DNA of 64,000 bases from Cristatella mucedo (Eukaryota; Bryozoa; Phylactolaemata; Cristatellidae), in assembly GCA_009760855.2 (NCBI GenBank), contig WPIO01000045.1, positions 573,501 through 637,500 of the forward strand. Reading direction: 5' to 3'. Every line of letters begins with the position of its first letter. The first letter of the stretch is position 1. Made by a program: the position numbers and the translations under genes. Below the pieces are notes generated by a model, which worked only from the letters and a program-made list of their open reading frames with translations, searched no databases and was not told the DNA's origin. Shown here one piece after another: positions 33,070 to 47,280 of the stretch.

Positions 33070-36000
33070 ATGCTTTAACAAAAGAAAAGCACCCTTAGCC
33101 GCCCGGGTTGCCGGAACTGCCAGGTCAGACACCACTCGTTGGGCAAGAACTGCGAGCTTAGTACCCGCTCGTTTGGTATTCCTAGCATTGTCTCGAACCT
33201 CTCAGCACTCTCCCTCACATGCTTCACTGTGAATCTCTCTAACTTAGTGGTCACCAGGCCTGTAGTAACTCCGTCGGCCAGACTTAACGCTTGCCTTTGG
33301 AATCCTCGCTCAATGTGCAATAAACCTCTGGTAATAAGCGACCTTATTTCTGAAAATGGTATCGACCTGCTCGCCATAAGTGAAACTTGGCTAAAATCGA
33401 TAAGGTGCCCTACAATTAAAGACCCTACCCCGTCTGGTTTCTCGTTCTTTCACACCCCTAGATCAATCAAAACTGAAGGTCGAGTTGCCACTATCGTGAG
33501 CTCGAAATTCAAATTTAAGCCATTTACATTACCCTCGAAACATTCTTTTGAATCAATTGTCTTGGTCTCATCCGAAAACCAGCCCGATAGTGGCAGCAGC
33601 CTATCACCCACAAAGTACCAAATCCTCCTTTATCTCAGATTTCTCCGATCTCATTTCGATTCTGTGTGCTAGAAATCAATCCTTCATCGTTATAGACGAT
33701 TTCAACGTTCACTTTGATAACTTATCCGAGGCTTTCAGCACCGAATTTCGTGCATTGAGTGACTCATTGTCTCTTGTGGCTCATGTGCATGACCCTACTC
33801 ACATCAAGGATCACACACTCGACCAGATTTTCTCATACAACTACCCTTTGTCATCACCAATTATTACCAAATCCTGCTTATCTGACCACATGCAGGTTTC
33901 ATTTAATCTACAGTGAGGTGCCCACCTCCTTCTCTAAAATAACCGGTGAATCACGAAACCTCAATACCCTTGACATCGATGCTGTCTATGCGAGAATATC
34001 TGGTTCACCTCTGCTGCTCAGTCCTCCCTCCGATCTGTCACCATTGGTAGAGAGCTACAATACGACACTAGCTGACACGCTCGACTAGTTTGTACCTCTG
34101 ACAAAACACAGTATGCACCACCGCCCAGACGGCCTATGGTTAACCACAGACATTAAACTAGCCAGGTGTATTAGCACAAGCTTGCAAAAGCATACAAAAG
34201 ATCAGTACTGACTGTCCATCGACAAGCATAAGAAGACTACTGTAGGTCGTTCCGATCGATCCTAGCAAAGGCCAAGTCTAGTTTCTATAAAACCATTCTT
34301 GAATCGCAGATGCACAATCCAAAAATGCTGATGTCGACGATCAACCATCTCCTTAATCACTTCCAGATTAGCTCCTTACCTGATGATCCTAGCGATGGTC
34401 TAGCCGATCGCTTCTCTCGATTCTTTGTGCAGAAGATAAACAAGATCAGGAATCCATCCCTGCGATGACAACATCCCCACTAGAATGCTGTTCCCCGATT
34501 CCTTGCTGCATCTCAATGTCTACATTTAAGCAGGTCACTCGTGATCTCGTCCTGAAGTTCGTTTCCCAATCAAAGAAGACAACAAGTCCCCTGGACCCTA
34601 GTCCCACTGTCCTGCTCCTGCCGTGCATTATTCTGCTGCTGCCATGAATACCTAACATTGTAAATGTGTCACTAGACTCAGGTCATGTCCCAGCACCTTT
34701 CATAAAAGCTGTAGTCAGGCCACTTCTCAAGACAGTGACACTAGACCAAGGGAACTTGAGCAACAACCGCCTAGTTTCATTTTCACCCTTACTATCAAAG
34801 ACAATTGAATAGGTCATTGCGGACGAGCTGAACTCATATGTCGAAACCTCACATCTTGCTAGTAAGTTACAGTCTGGCTTTAGAGCTAATAACTCCACAG
34901 AGTCAGCATTGCTTAGGGTATACAACGACCTACTTAGGAATGCAGACACGGATAGAGTGTCTCTGCTTGTTTCGCTTGATCTTTCGGCAGCTTTTGATAC
35001 CATCGATCGCAAAATTCTTCTAGAGCGCCTCTCATCTCGCCTGGGCATCACTGGCACTGATCTGCAATGGTTCAGGTCCTATCTCAGTGGGAGATTCCAG
35101 AGTATAGACGTGAATGGACAAAGATTGTTTGATGTACCATAGAATTATTGGGTACCTCAGGCCTCCGTGCTAGGCCCGGTTCTTTTCACGGTTTATACTC
35201 TTTCTCTTGCTGATGTGATTGCCAAGCACAATCTAGGCTGTCACTTCTATGCGAATGACACTCAGTTGTACCTTTGCTTTGATCCCTCCCAGCCTTCGAG
35301 CACCTAAAATTCTCTCAACTTACTTTCTGTATGTATTGATTACATCCTCACATGGATGGCAGCAAACTTTCTAAAACTAAACGATTATGAAACTAACTTA
35401 CTAGTTATGGGCAAATCCAGTGTAATTCAGAAATTGGAAAGGCTGACGGTCAAAATTGGTTCTACCAGCATATCTCCTGTTGAATCAGCTCAAAATCGAG
35501 GTGTCATGTTCCAAAGTGACCTCTCGTTAGACGACCACATCAGCTCCACAGTCAAATCTGCCTCTTTCAGCTACATAACATTGCTAAAATTCGGGCTTGT
35601 TTAGATAAGGATACCACGTCTAAGTTGGTCCATGCATTCGTGACATGCCGTCTCGACTTCTGCAACTCACTGCTTACTGGCCTACCGGCATGTGCGATCA
35701 GGCGATTGCAGGTGGTGCAAAACTCTGCAGCGAGGCTTGTCTGTCGTTAGCTCTGCAGTTGCCCCATTACACCACTTCTCGTCGACCTGCGCCGGCTACA
35801 AGTCAAGCAACGGATTGACTTCAAGGTTTTGTAGGTCCCTTTATTCTTTGACTCCAGCTTATCTCGCAGGTCTACTCCCCCATCAGGCTAAGCATCGTAC
35901 CACCAGCTTTTCGGAATCCAAAAGTCTACCAAAACCTCGTACAAACCTCCAATCCTTTGGAGATCGTGCATTCAGTTCGCATGCTCCCAAAGCCTGGAAC

Positions 36001-36335
36001 TCACTCCCGACTTGCGTCAGAACATCCCCTGACTTGACCACGTTTAAAAATAACTTAAAAACATACCTTTTTAGGACAGCATTAAGTGGGTCTCCGTGAT
36101 TCGTCCTTCACGTGTTTACGGGTGCTGACATTGTGCATACTGCCACTAACCACATTTGAATTCTGACCCTGTGCATGTCACTACTCACCATGTTATTCAT
36201 GTTATTTATCAAGCATGATATTACTCACTATTCAATTGCGTTTTCCTTTGCAGCAAATGTAAAGCGCCTAGAGAGAGATTGAGTTCTCTGAGGGTGCTTT
36301 ATTAAGTGCATTCTTATTATTTTTATCATTATTAA
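33070..36335 (+). mobile_element. LINE-A, most complete copy (endonuclease to tail)
   Basis: About 3.3 kb. APE endonuclease region at 33290-33915: PRSMCNKPLVISDLISENGI, DLLAISETWLKS, SFISDFSDLISILCARNQSF and HDPTHIKDHTLDQIF. Linker to about 34450. RT from about 34690: [40 protein letters not shown] and [18 protein letters not shown]; the catalytic box is altered (the YADD position reads YANDTQLY). Post-RT block and C terminus to 36099 (AKHRTTSFSESKSLPKPRTN). 3' UTR, stem-loop and ATT tail at 36245-36335. Several frameshifts and stops make it inactive. No separate ORF1 is recognisable upstream. Confidence 0.88.
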
Positions 36336-36339
36336 GGAG

Positions 36340-38640
<2,301 letters not shown>

Positions 38641-38989
38641 ATGGCTTCTTGGCTTTTTAAACTGGACTACTTCAATCTTATATCGCTGAGGCTACCGAAG
38701 GCGATAATAATCATCTAAAGTAAGGTAATGTAAGGTAAGGTAAGGTATATATATGGCTGCAGGGTCAGCTACTCATTATGAGATGTCTCTTCATAAGTCT
38801 TCTCCATTGAAGGAATTGGTATGACAATAAGTAAATTAACTGATTCAAAGTGAAATACCCTCACATCGATGCGCCTGATCTTTTATAAACTGAGTCCAAA
38901 ATACTGTTGTATATAGCTGTGTCAACTTAATTCTCATCAGATGACCAGGTCCTGTCCGGTTTCGTCACCTAAACTCGGCTGGCAACGCT

Positions 38990-39560
38990 CCTTACGCTAT
39001 TGTACTTGCTCTGGCAGAACGCGTTCTAAAATTGGATCAATATACAGAAGCGCTGCACAAGGATGGCGGGCAAAAGCATGAAGCTTTTCATATTTTTATC
39101 AGAGCCACTCCCTAACCAGGCTCGTCATAGAGCCAATCGCTTTTCTGAATCAAATCATTTACTTATACGTTGTACAAAACTCAAATCCTTCGGAGACAGT
39201 GCCTTTAGTTTGTGTACCCCAAAAAACGGAACTAGCTCTCGACTGACGTGGCGACATCCTCTGACCTAAAAACTTCAAAAAAAGCTAAACGTGCACTCAT
39301 TTTGACTGTACTTGGAGGGGACTTTTAGTTTTGTCATTTATTTACTAATGCTTGTTGCTACTATGCATACTGCGACTGACCACTTTTAAGTTTTGATGCT
39401 GTGGACTTTACCCTCGCCATGTCATGCTTGTTGACATTGTCCATGTTATAAATAAACTTTCGATCATGCTACCATTACTGCACCAGTAAAGTACCTAAAC
39501 AAGATTAAGTTCTCTGAGGTTGAGATACAAATGTTATCATTATTATTAATGTTATTTTTA
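38990..39560 (+). mobile_element. LINE-A C-terminal and 3' UTR fragment
   Basis: CAGGCTCGTCATAGAGCCAA, CAAATCCTTCGGAGACAGTG, 3' UTR phrases, a degenerate stem-loop (AAGATTAAGTTCTCTGAGG) and an ATT tail at 39535-39555. Confidence 0.7.
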
Positions 39561-41440
39561 GTTTTTATTGAGTCGGACGACTCCTGATAGCTAGGATATG
39601 CTAGTTTATAGCCGTTTAATTGCCAAGAAACATCCGTAGGACACTCGTCAGAGCGATTATTTACGTCTTAATTTTAACTTTTTGACAGATTTACAGACTC
39701 CGATCTGACACAAGTTATTAGGCGTTCCTTGACCATAGAAGACTATAATGGTCTTATTGTACTACAGATAAACAAAATCTAACCCTAATTCCCGGTTGCT
39801 CAACGTGAGCTCTACAAAATCTCCGCAATTATTGTAATGCTAAAATCGTACGTAGCCAAATACAATTTTTTTGAAGAAGCTATTTAAGGAATATTAGCAG
39901 TAATTGGTAACATGGACGATTAAAACCACGACGTTATCATTTTCTAATTGAGCTCACAATCACATTTTGCAAGTTTAAATTATTCAAGCAAATTTTTTGC
40001 AGGGGTTCATTTGTGGTTATAATGATCCTTAAATTTCATCATTTTCATCCTGAGTCTAGATAAAATGCCAAGACTATTATTTATTTTTATTCAGTTGCTT
40101 GTCGTTAATAAAATTTAGTGGAAAATTGAAACATCTTAACGAAATTCCGTATGTCCAAGTAAACGTTTTGTACTAGTTACGGTTATGAGTAGTCTTTGTT
40201 AGCGTCATCTCACCAATCAAATTGCTTCCATTTTAAAAATACCGCTACCTCGCTAACTACATTCCTGAAATAAGGTCCGTTATGCTATTTATTAAAATAA
40301 TGCCATTAATACAATACCCGCGACTGCAATGAGACTCGGGCATTTTGAAGCGCTCCACTTGACAAAACATCTTGTCTGTCTTGGCTTGTCCTCTGCCTTG
40401 TTCCACTAAACCTCGCCTAACTAAATCTTCTTATCAAAAATGTTTATCAAAAGCTACATAATCGCTCTTAATTTGTGTGTACTAGCTTTGTTAGATTTGG
40501 CCTGCCTATTAAAACTATTTCCTCATCTGGCCAGGTCCGGCTTCGTATATACTCTTAACTCATTTCGCTATGCTGGACCATAACAAACTTCACTTCAAAA
40601 AATTTGGCAGACAAAATGCGCTTTCAGTTTTTAAACATAAAAAATTTCAAGCAACCAGGCACATTCAGCAGCAGCCAGAACATTAAAGCGTACAAATAAA
40701 TGTGCCGCTAATCACTGACCTGCTCTTTAGAGAATTCACTCAATTGTCGGCAATAATTGCCTTGCTTTGCCTTACCTCCACCGGGGCTTTTTCAGGTGCT
40801 CTCTAGCCGCTAAATATTTCTCTCATTTTCCTAAATATTTAAAAGAGCCCATATCAGGCTAAGTTATCTTCAGGGCTATACAAGTGCATTATCACTGCCA
40901 TTACCTAGTTTGGGTTTCTCTTTCATTACTACTATAAAGGCAGAAGCAATAGACCGTCCCAATTTTAGCAGAAGTAAATGGCACTACTTGATAAATCCAA
41001 CTGTGCGTAGCACAGAGGTATTAGCATACTAGCCAACAGTGAAGTATAATTCTGGGTTTCCGTTATTGGGCCGAGCATGGTTTTAGACTTAAAATATTCT
41101 ATATATCCATTAAACTATAAATGTGTTAGCGTAGTAGCAAAACGGTTTGAGCTCGCATGTGCTGCAACTTTTTAAGGAGAGAGTACACAAATTAGTGATA
41201 ATAACGCACTCATCAAAGTACACTCTTCGAGCGTACTATCAAAACTCGAGAAATAATCGCATTCATTGATTTTAACCATTTTGATGCAAAATTGCCAAAC
41301 GAATTGTTTGCTTTTGACGCTTGCATGAATGGCGCTGCAAATTTCTTTTATCTTTCTCTTTCATTAAGCCGTGTATTGCGCAGCTTAATACCGCAATACA
41401 GCTTAAATCTTACGTGCTTCTCAGGTCATCTCAAAGAACC
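39561..41440. other. No recognisable feature
   Basis: Nearly 1.9 kb of AT-leaning single-copy-looking DNA with only short open frames, and the longest stretch in the window without a recognised repeat. Confidence 0.4.
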
Positions 41441-41444
41441 TTAG

Positions 41445-41665
41445 CTGATTTGAAAGGCTCACTTGTTTAGCGATATTAAAACCTTGTCAGCTTACTCCAC
41501 CTCTTGCAGTTGCAAATAGGACTTACTCAGCTGCAGGATTTGAACCACGAACTCCTCTTGCAGTTGCAAATAGGACTCACTCAGCTGCAGGATTTGAACC
41601 ACGAACTCGGTCATAAAGAGCGAGCACCTTACCTCGTAGTCATGTACCATTATGGCGAGTCACAA
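41445..41665 (-). mobile_element. SINE S1 copy with internal tandem duplication
   Basis: S1 in reverse, with CTCTTGCAGTTGCAAATAGG through ATTTGAACCACGAACTC present twice in tandem (about 54 bp each, 41499-41606), including the B box. The head (GAGCACCTTACCTCGTAGTC on plus) is single. Confidence 0.7.
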
Positions 41666-41850
41666 TTAAAAGCCCTCGGATACCTGCTGTAGTACGTGAC
41701 TATTTGGGATAATAATTACAGATGAATAATGACTAGGCTGAGAGAAAACTCTGCACCTATGATGAGGCTGGCATGGCTCTGCACATATGTTGGGGCTGGG
41801 GCGCAATGCACTGTAGTGCTGATAAGAGAATTCCCAGCATTTGAAGAAGG

Positions 41851-41882
41851 ATAGATAGAGATGGAGAGAGAGAGAGAGAGGT

Positions 41883-41927
<45 letters not shown>

Positions 41928-41928
41928 A
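41851..41928. repeat. (GA)n microsatellite
   Basis: About 78 bp of imperfect GA repeats with GGTAGAG and AAAGAG interruptions. No LINE tail surrounds it. Confidence 0.9.
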
Positions 41929-41964
41929 TAATTACTTAGCAAGAAAAACCTTGTTTTTTAATAG

Positions 41965-42215
41965 AGTGGCAAGCAGAGAAGCTTGTGTTACTTCATTTAC
42001 CACCAAAAAACTTTGAAACACATACCTTGGAGAGCGTACTTCAAGTTTCACGTCAATCAGGTCAACAAACATATGAGGTATTACATCAATACAATGTCAA
42101 AGGTGGATTTGATAATCAAGGCCGTACTCGGTTGGTGGTACGAGTTTACGTACGCAAGCTAGACGATCACTACGCAAGTTCTATGCATTGCAAAAATAAT
42201 TTATTGAATAAGTAA
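41965..42215 (+). CDS. Candidate host terminal exon
   Basis: After the acceptor-like CTTGTTTTTTAATAG, an 83-codon frame in phase 1 encodes WQAEKLVLLHLPPKNFETHT, SRQSGQQTYEVLHQYNVKGG and RTRLVVRVYVRKLDDHYASS, ending in TAA. An AATAAA overlaps the stop. The strand-like hydrophobic alternation recalls the sandwich exon at 19299, so it could come from a neighbouring related gene. I do not recognise the family. Confidence 0.33.
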
Positions 42216-42967
42216 ATAAACATACTTAGAAATAAGCCAACCTTACAAGGCTTCTAGGCTTAAGGCTTAAATTACAATAATATTAGCATCAACGGAACAT
42301 GTCCGCGGCAGATTCGATGCGGCAGCCACCTTGCCCGCTGTGAAATAGCGTTCTCCAAAAATATCTCATGCTAGAAACGGCATAAATGAGAATTTGAAAT
42401 CACTTTAATTAACATTCTATATAATGTATTTAACATTTGCAGATTGATTCCAAGTGAATGACGTGCTAGTTTGATCCAGGTAACCAGGCCGTTTAGCGTC
42501 CTTAGTTGGCGGATTCCGTCGTTGCAAGGGCCTCCACATGAATCGGATCTGCGGTCCCGGGATTCAGTAGATGCTGTGGTAACGGATTCCTTAATTACCG
42601 CAGCCCCAAGGGCAGTAAGTTATCAATACATTATCACTACTAACTTTTAAGTTGCCGACTGATAGTCACTTCCTGTCTGCGGACCCGCGTGAACGCAAAA
42701 AATGTAAAAATACCTATGGTAAGGAAATAGGATGTTATACACTTTGATAACCGTTTGCCGAAGGGGAAAATGACCAACGGGGGCGTGGCTTGCTTGAAGT
42801 GATTTGGTTTGCGCTTTGTTACTGTTAATTAAAATTATACCACGACGCCTCGCAGAGAGCGTTATTATTTTTAAAATGCTAGGTTTCTTCTAGTTTTAAC
42901 CCATGGTCTGCCCGTCTGTTTAAGGATCGGTAGCTTTTATTTACAAAGTTCGCCGAAAAACAGCAAT
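42216..42967. other. No recognisable feature
   Basis: No gene or repeat identified. Confidence 0.35.
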
Positions 42968-43110
42968 CCTCCAATGTAACGTAACGTATCTCCGTCTGTA
43001 ACTTCACAAAGCCATAAAGGCTATGTGGGTGTTACGCAGGAGAGTTTCGTATCACTCACAGCCTAAGCGGCTTTCGGTACGCATTCGATAGCCAACAGAT
43101 TTTATCTGAG
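42968..43110 (-). mobile_element. LINE-B 3'-terminal fragment
   Basis: CGTATCTCCGTCTGTAACTT, GCCATAAAGGCTATGTGGG, CACAGCCTAAGCGGCTTTC and ACGCATTCGATAGCCAACAG: the LINE-B 3' end in reverse. Confidence 0.75.
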
Positions 43111-43215
43111 GCGACCGTGCCTGAGGTGGCGTTGAGCAAGGTAGCAAGCTGGGAGACGGGTTTGGTCCGAGAGATGGCTGCGTCGACCAGTGAGACGGCG
43201 TCTGCGTTCGGCAGA

Positions 43216-43320
43216 GAGACGGTGGGATCTAGCAGCGAGACGGTGGAATCTAGCAGAGAGACGGTGGGATCTAGCTGAGAGACGGTGGGATCTATCAGAG
43301 AGAAGGTGGGATCTAGCAGC
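43216..43320. repeat. 21-bp minisatellite, five units
   Basis: Five units of GAGACGGTGGGATCTAGCAG plus one base, with a few substitutions. Because 21 is divisible by three, the plus frame reads a seven-residue repeat, RRWDLAE (with neighbouring frame ETVGSSS). It lies in a short open frame (43190-43432), but no gene can be assigned. Confidence 0.85.
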
Positions 43321-43499
43321 GAGGCTGCGCAGGCAAGAGCAAGACTGCCCAGTCGCGGTGAGTGTGCCGCAGCCGACAGAAGTTCACGATGCTTTCATCA
43401 AGGAGGCCTTTGACATAAACGGCAGAAGCTAGCAAAGACTAAGCAGAGAGCTAAAACAGCCAACTAGATAGCAATAGCCACTGAGGTGAAGTTATCAAC

Positions 43500-43595
43500 A
43501 ACAACAATAATAATAATACATTTCATATAGCGCCCTCAGAGGACTCAGTCTCTTTCTAAGCACTTTAAATTTTCTTCGAAGCAAGCGCAATTGAA
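43500..43595 (-). mobile_element. LINE-A/S2-type tail fragment
   Basis: AATAATAATACATTTCATAT, CGCCCTCAGAGGACTCAGTC and CTAAGCACTTTAAATTTTCT: an inverted tail and stem-loop only. Confidence 0.65.
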
Positions 43596-43679
43596 TGGCT
43601 TTTACTAGATAGCCTGCCGCTCGCCGCTGGGTCATGAAGTCCTAGTGGACTTTAAAGCGGCTCAGGCCAGAGATTAAAA

Positions 43680-44008
43680 ATAATAATAGTAATAATAATG
43701 TACTTGTTAAAGCACCCTCAGAGAACTCAATCTATTTCTAAACGCTTTACATTTCCTGCAAAGGAAAATGCAAATGAATCGTGAGTAAAATCATACTTGA
43801 TAAACAAACAACATGAATAACACGATAAGGGGTGATATGCACATGGTCAGCATGCAGATGTGCTTAGTGGCAGCATGCACAGTGTCAGCACGCATAAGTA
43901 CATCAAGGACGAATCACAGGGACCCACTAAATGCTGTCCTTAATAGGTGTGTTTTTAAGTTTATGTCGATGTGGCAACTGCGACGCTCACGACAGACAAG
44001 CCTAGCTG
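43680..44008 (-). mobile_element. LINE-A 3' end with internal deletion
   Basis: Tail complement, stem-loop and 3' UTR (GCATGCACAGTGTCAGC) run normally to TTTTAAGTTTATGTC at about 43965. The sequence then jumps directly to GATGTGGCAACTGCGACGCT, which in intact copies lies several hundred bases further into the element. Similarity ends at CAAGCCTAGCTG. Confidence 0.75.
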
Positions 44009-44664
44009 ATTCGCTGAGAGCCAGAAAGGTTAATTGCGACTTCGGAACAGTTGGTCTACGAAGCCATCCTGAGGAAATGAGGAAAGTGGCGCCCGCCTAC
44101 CAAGAGAAGCGCCAGGTGGTAGCCTCTGCGATCCGGAAGACGATGGCTCCAGGAATTCTTTTATCGACCACTGCCGGCAATGACGCTGAGACGGTGGAAG
44201 AAGAGGTTTCCTCTGCGACCACAGCCGGTGTTGCAACACCACAGTGCGTAGCGACGACGGTCGGCAATAGCGATTCAGCGGCCGGCCCAAGGGCAAACGC
44301 TCGCGACAGCCAGGTGCGGTCACTGAAACATGCTCTGACATGACTTCGGTGGTAGCAGAGAAGTGGTCGATTATTTGAGTTTAGTCATGATCATTTATAT
44401 TCCGTGCTTTCCAGTGCAATCTCTCTATTAATTTGAAGGTCAGTCTCGATCAGTCTGCAGCTCTTTGGTCCGTTTCTCAGCGATGACCTTTTGCAAGTTG
44501 AGCTGCTCGGGATCACGTGGCCAAAAGCCAGTCTCCAAATAAGTATGTCACTGACTAGTTCAAAAAAGAGAAAGAAGCTGTGACGGTGTTTCTGCATACG
44601 ACAACCAGGGCTAACTAGAGCTGGCGAGTCCAACAGTGCCCGTAGTACTCCCACTTGTTCCTTC

Positions 44665-44790
44665 GCTTGGAGAGCCGTGATGACACACTAAGTAAGGTGG
44701 TTACTCTTTACGACCTCGGTCTTGAGGTCGTGGGTTTAAATCTTGTGGTGGGCGATCCCTAATTGCCGCTACAGGTAAACTTGCAGACCA
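44665..44790 (+). mobile_element. SINE S1 copy, plus orientation
   Basis: GAGCCGTGATGACACACTAA (A-box head), GACCTCGGTCTTGAGGTCGT, a weakened B box (GGGTTTAAATC) and GCCGCTACAGG of the body. Confidence 0.7.
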
Positions 44791-44846
44791 TTAATCTCGC
44801 AGCTCAGATAGACTCGGCTAGTGCAGCAACAAGTAACAATTAGACG

Positions 44847-45719
44847 ATGGCAATATTTCCGGATGTTAAGAATAGCGGCTACACAGGATCGGCAAAAATG
44901 TTGGCCTGCATTTCAGCGTGGACTTATCTGGCTAAGCACACTAGTCTTGACCTGATCGAAGGGAATCGCAAGTGCCAGCCACTCCTACTTGCTAGAATCT
45001 TGCTTCTCGTCTGCAGTAATAATCATCGCTTCGTCCGTGCGCTGATGAACGAATTAAGCACGTACGTTCCTAGTTCTTCGTTACTCTTCTTAATTATTTG
45101 AGTCGGACATTGTACATTGCTCAAGTGTGTTCTTGAGAGTAGTCGCTGCATGCTCTATGTCCTGCTTGCACAGAAACTGGTGCAGCAGCTTGAGTTAGAT
45201 GCTGCGTTTGAAGGAATTCCGCCGACCCGACGCGCCGTGGCCCAGCACGGCAGACCCTGGCTCATTAGCCGTCGTATTGCATCATTCGCTTGCTACCATA
45301 TTTGTCAACTTTCAAATATTAGCAACGCCATTTGCCTCAAAAGCGTAGTTTCCCAATACCATGAGCATCTCGCTGTTCACTTCTCATATGGCCTGCTGCA
45401 TCGCGGTATCAACGGGATGAGACTTTCGGCTGCCCGTATGCGCGACGCGACGCGTATGTCCGAATTGGAGCTGGAGAACGGGCTAGAGAATGAATGAGTA
45501 CAACTAGCCTTGACCCGGCTCAATCTATATGGGCCATTACCCTACCTTTATGAGCCACCTCCTGCGGATGCTCCTGGTAGTGGGCATAGTGGCAGTAACC
45601 CGTCCGTCAAGAAGGCATTAGTAGTAAACCTAAGCGGTGCTCCGATTCGTTGGTCCCAGCTCCAAGCGCCTGCTGACACGTTACCTCGCCTCCAGCAAAG
45701 GCACCGCAACGTAAAATAG
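44847..45719 (+). pseudogene. Unrecognised 291-codon frame, interrupted twice
   Basis: From an ATG at 44847, one frame stays open to 45719 apart from two internal stops; about 13 would be expected in random sequence. Segments include FPDVKNSGYTGSAKMLACIS, LLLARILLLVCSNNHRFVRA, QQLELDAAFEGIPPTRRAVA and YGPLPYLYEPPPADAPGSGH. No family is recognised. It could be a decayed single-exon gene or retrocopy, or a chance low-stop region. It lies between S1 SINEs. Confidence 0.3.
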
Positions 45720-45884
45720 AGTTTAATCGGTCGCTAGGTTGACAGATAAGAAAGTATGCTGACGGAATGAGAAAATCGACCTGTTCTAGGACTCCGTGAG
45801 GACTTGACAGAGTTAGCCGAATTGAGCCCATGCCAGAGGTATAAATCACAAGTAATAAATTAATACTAGCTGACTTAACTGCCT

Positions 45885-46035
45885 CTTTCGCGTAGAGACA
45901 GAAGAGCCTTTACGGCTATCACCACCGCTTGCAGTGGCAATAAAGGATCGCCCACCGCAGGATTCGAACCCACGACCTTGATCTCGAGGTCGTGAAACGT
46001 AACTGCTTTACATAACGAGCCGCCATGGCAAATCA
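45885..46035 (-). mobile_element. SINE S1 copy (well preserved)
   Basis: Read in reverse: head near GCCGCTCGTTATG, B box within GACCTCGAGATCAAGGTCGT and GGGTTCGAATCC, body with ATTGCCACTGCAAGCGGTGG and GATAGCCGTAAAGGCTCTTC. Confidence 0.75.
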
Positions 46036-46407
46036 AGCTGAGATTGTATACGCCGATCCGGAAGGCCGGCAAGAAGTTTGACCAACTCAAATGTGAGGCT
46101 ATTAACGATACGCGTTATTTGTCGGCTTGAAAGGTCATTTCGCATAAAATGTGATGGTAACTTGCTCATAGCGAAGTCTCTGAAACTAACAAGCTAGTTG
46201 CAATGGAAACACGGTCCATTACCCAATGTTCGCCCCTCCTGCGAACTTTAGCCAGCAAATGCAAATGTGAGCGGTTCTGGTATACTGAGTATTATGAAGC
46301 ACTTGAGAGGAAATATGTGGCATTGTATTTGGTTTAAAAAAGCACTAGATATTCTGACCCTCTGCTTTCAGATATTATCACTTCTTGTTTTTATAATAAA
46401 TTGCAAT

Positions 46408-46558
46408 TAATTTATTTATAGCGCCACAAAAAACTAATCTCTGTTCTAGCGCTTCAAGTGTGCCACGGGGCATGAGCCCTTGACCTCGGTCATCAAATAC
46501 ATTGACTTTGACCTCGGTCGAGGCAAGCACACTTTAACCAACGTGCCAAGCCATGACT
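46408..46558 (-). mobile_element. SINE S2 copy with small internal duplication
   Basis: TTTATTTATAGCGCC and ACTAATCTCTGTTCTAGCGC (tail), GGGGCATGAGCCCTTGACCT (B box), and a repeated TTGACCTCGGTC motif before the head CACTTTAACCAACGTGCC. Confidence 0.7.
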
Positions 46559-46857
46559 GCATTAGTCATTCACTGTCCTTATTCTCTTGCTCAGGTGCGC
46601 ATATCTGAAATATTAACTAATTGGTCTTCGTGTCGTATTGCCTGCTCTTCTGAATTGAGTCGCGTAGCTTCGCGTAGCTTTTTACTTACCTCTGGCCAAA
46701 TCGAACTAACAAAGAAACTATGCCATCCTATCTTTCCGGAGCGCCTCTCTGCATGCCTTGTTACGATGCAATAATAGTTCAGGCACTGCTCATAACGTAT
46801 GCAGGTCACACCTCAGCGAGGGTGATCAGAGTGAAGCGCATGCTCACGGATCCCGGT

Positions 46858-47280
46858 AAAGGGGCTCCCCAAAGGGGCTCCCCAAAGGGGCTCCCCAAAG
46901 GGGCTCCCCAAAGGGGCTCCCCAAAGGGGCTCCCCAAAGGGGCTCCCCAAAGAAGCTCCACAAAGAAGCTCCCCAAAGAAGCTCCGCAAAGAAGCTCCGC
47001 AAAGAAGCTCCCCAAAGAAGCTCCCCAAAGGGGCTCCCCAAAGGGGCTCCCCAAAGGGGCTCCCCAAAGGGGCTCCCCAAAGGGGCTCCCCAAAGGGGCT
47101 CCCCAAAGGGGCTCCCCAAAGGGGCTCCCCAAAGGGGCTCCCCAAAGGGGCTTCCCAAAGGGGCTCCCCAAAGGGGCTCCCCAAAGCTCAGGGGCTCCCC
47201 AAAGAAGCTCCCCAAAGGGGCTCCCCAAAGAAGCTCCCCAAAGGGGCTCCCCAAAGAAGCTCCCCAGAGCTCTGGGGAGC
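46858..47280. repeat. 13-bp minisatellite GGGGCTCCCCAAA ending in a perfect palindrome
   Basis: About 31 head-to-tail units of GGGGCTCCCCAAA, with interspersed GAAGCTCCCCAAA and GAAGCTCCGCAAA variants clustered at 46950-47030 and near the right end. Each G-type unit is a GGGG/CCCC hairpin. Since 13 is not a multiple of three, every frame stays open on both strands, which gives spurious long frames. The array closes with a perfect 22-bp palindrome at 47259-47280 (GCTCCCCAGAG and its complement). Confidence 0.95.
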
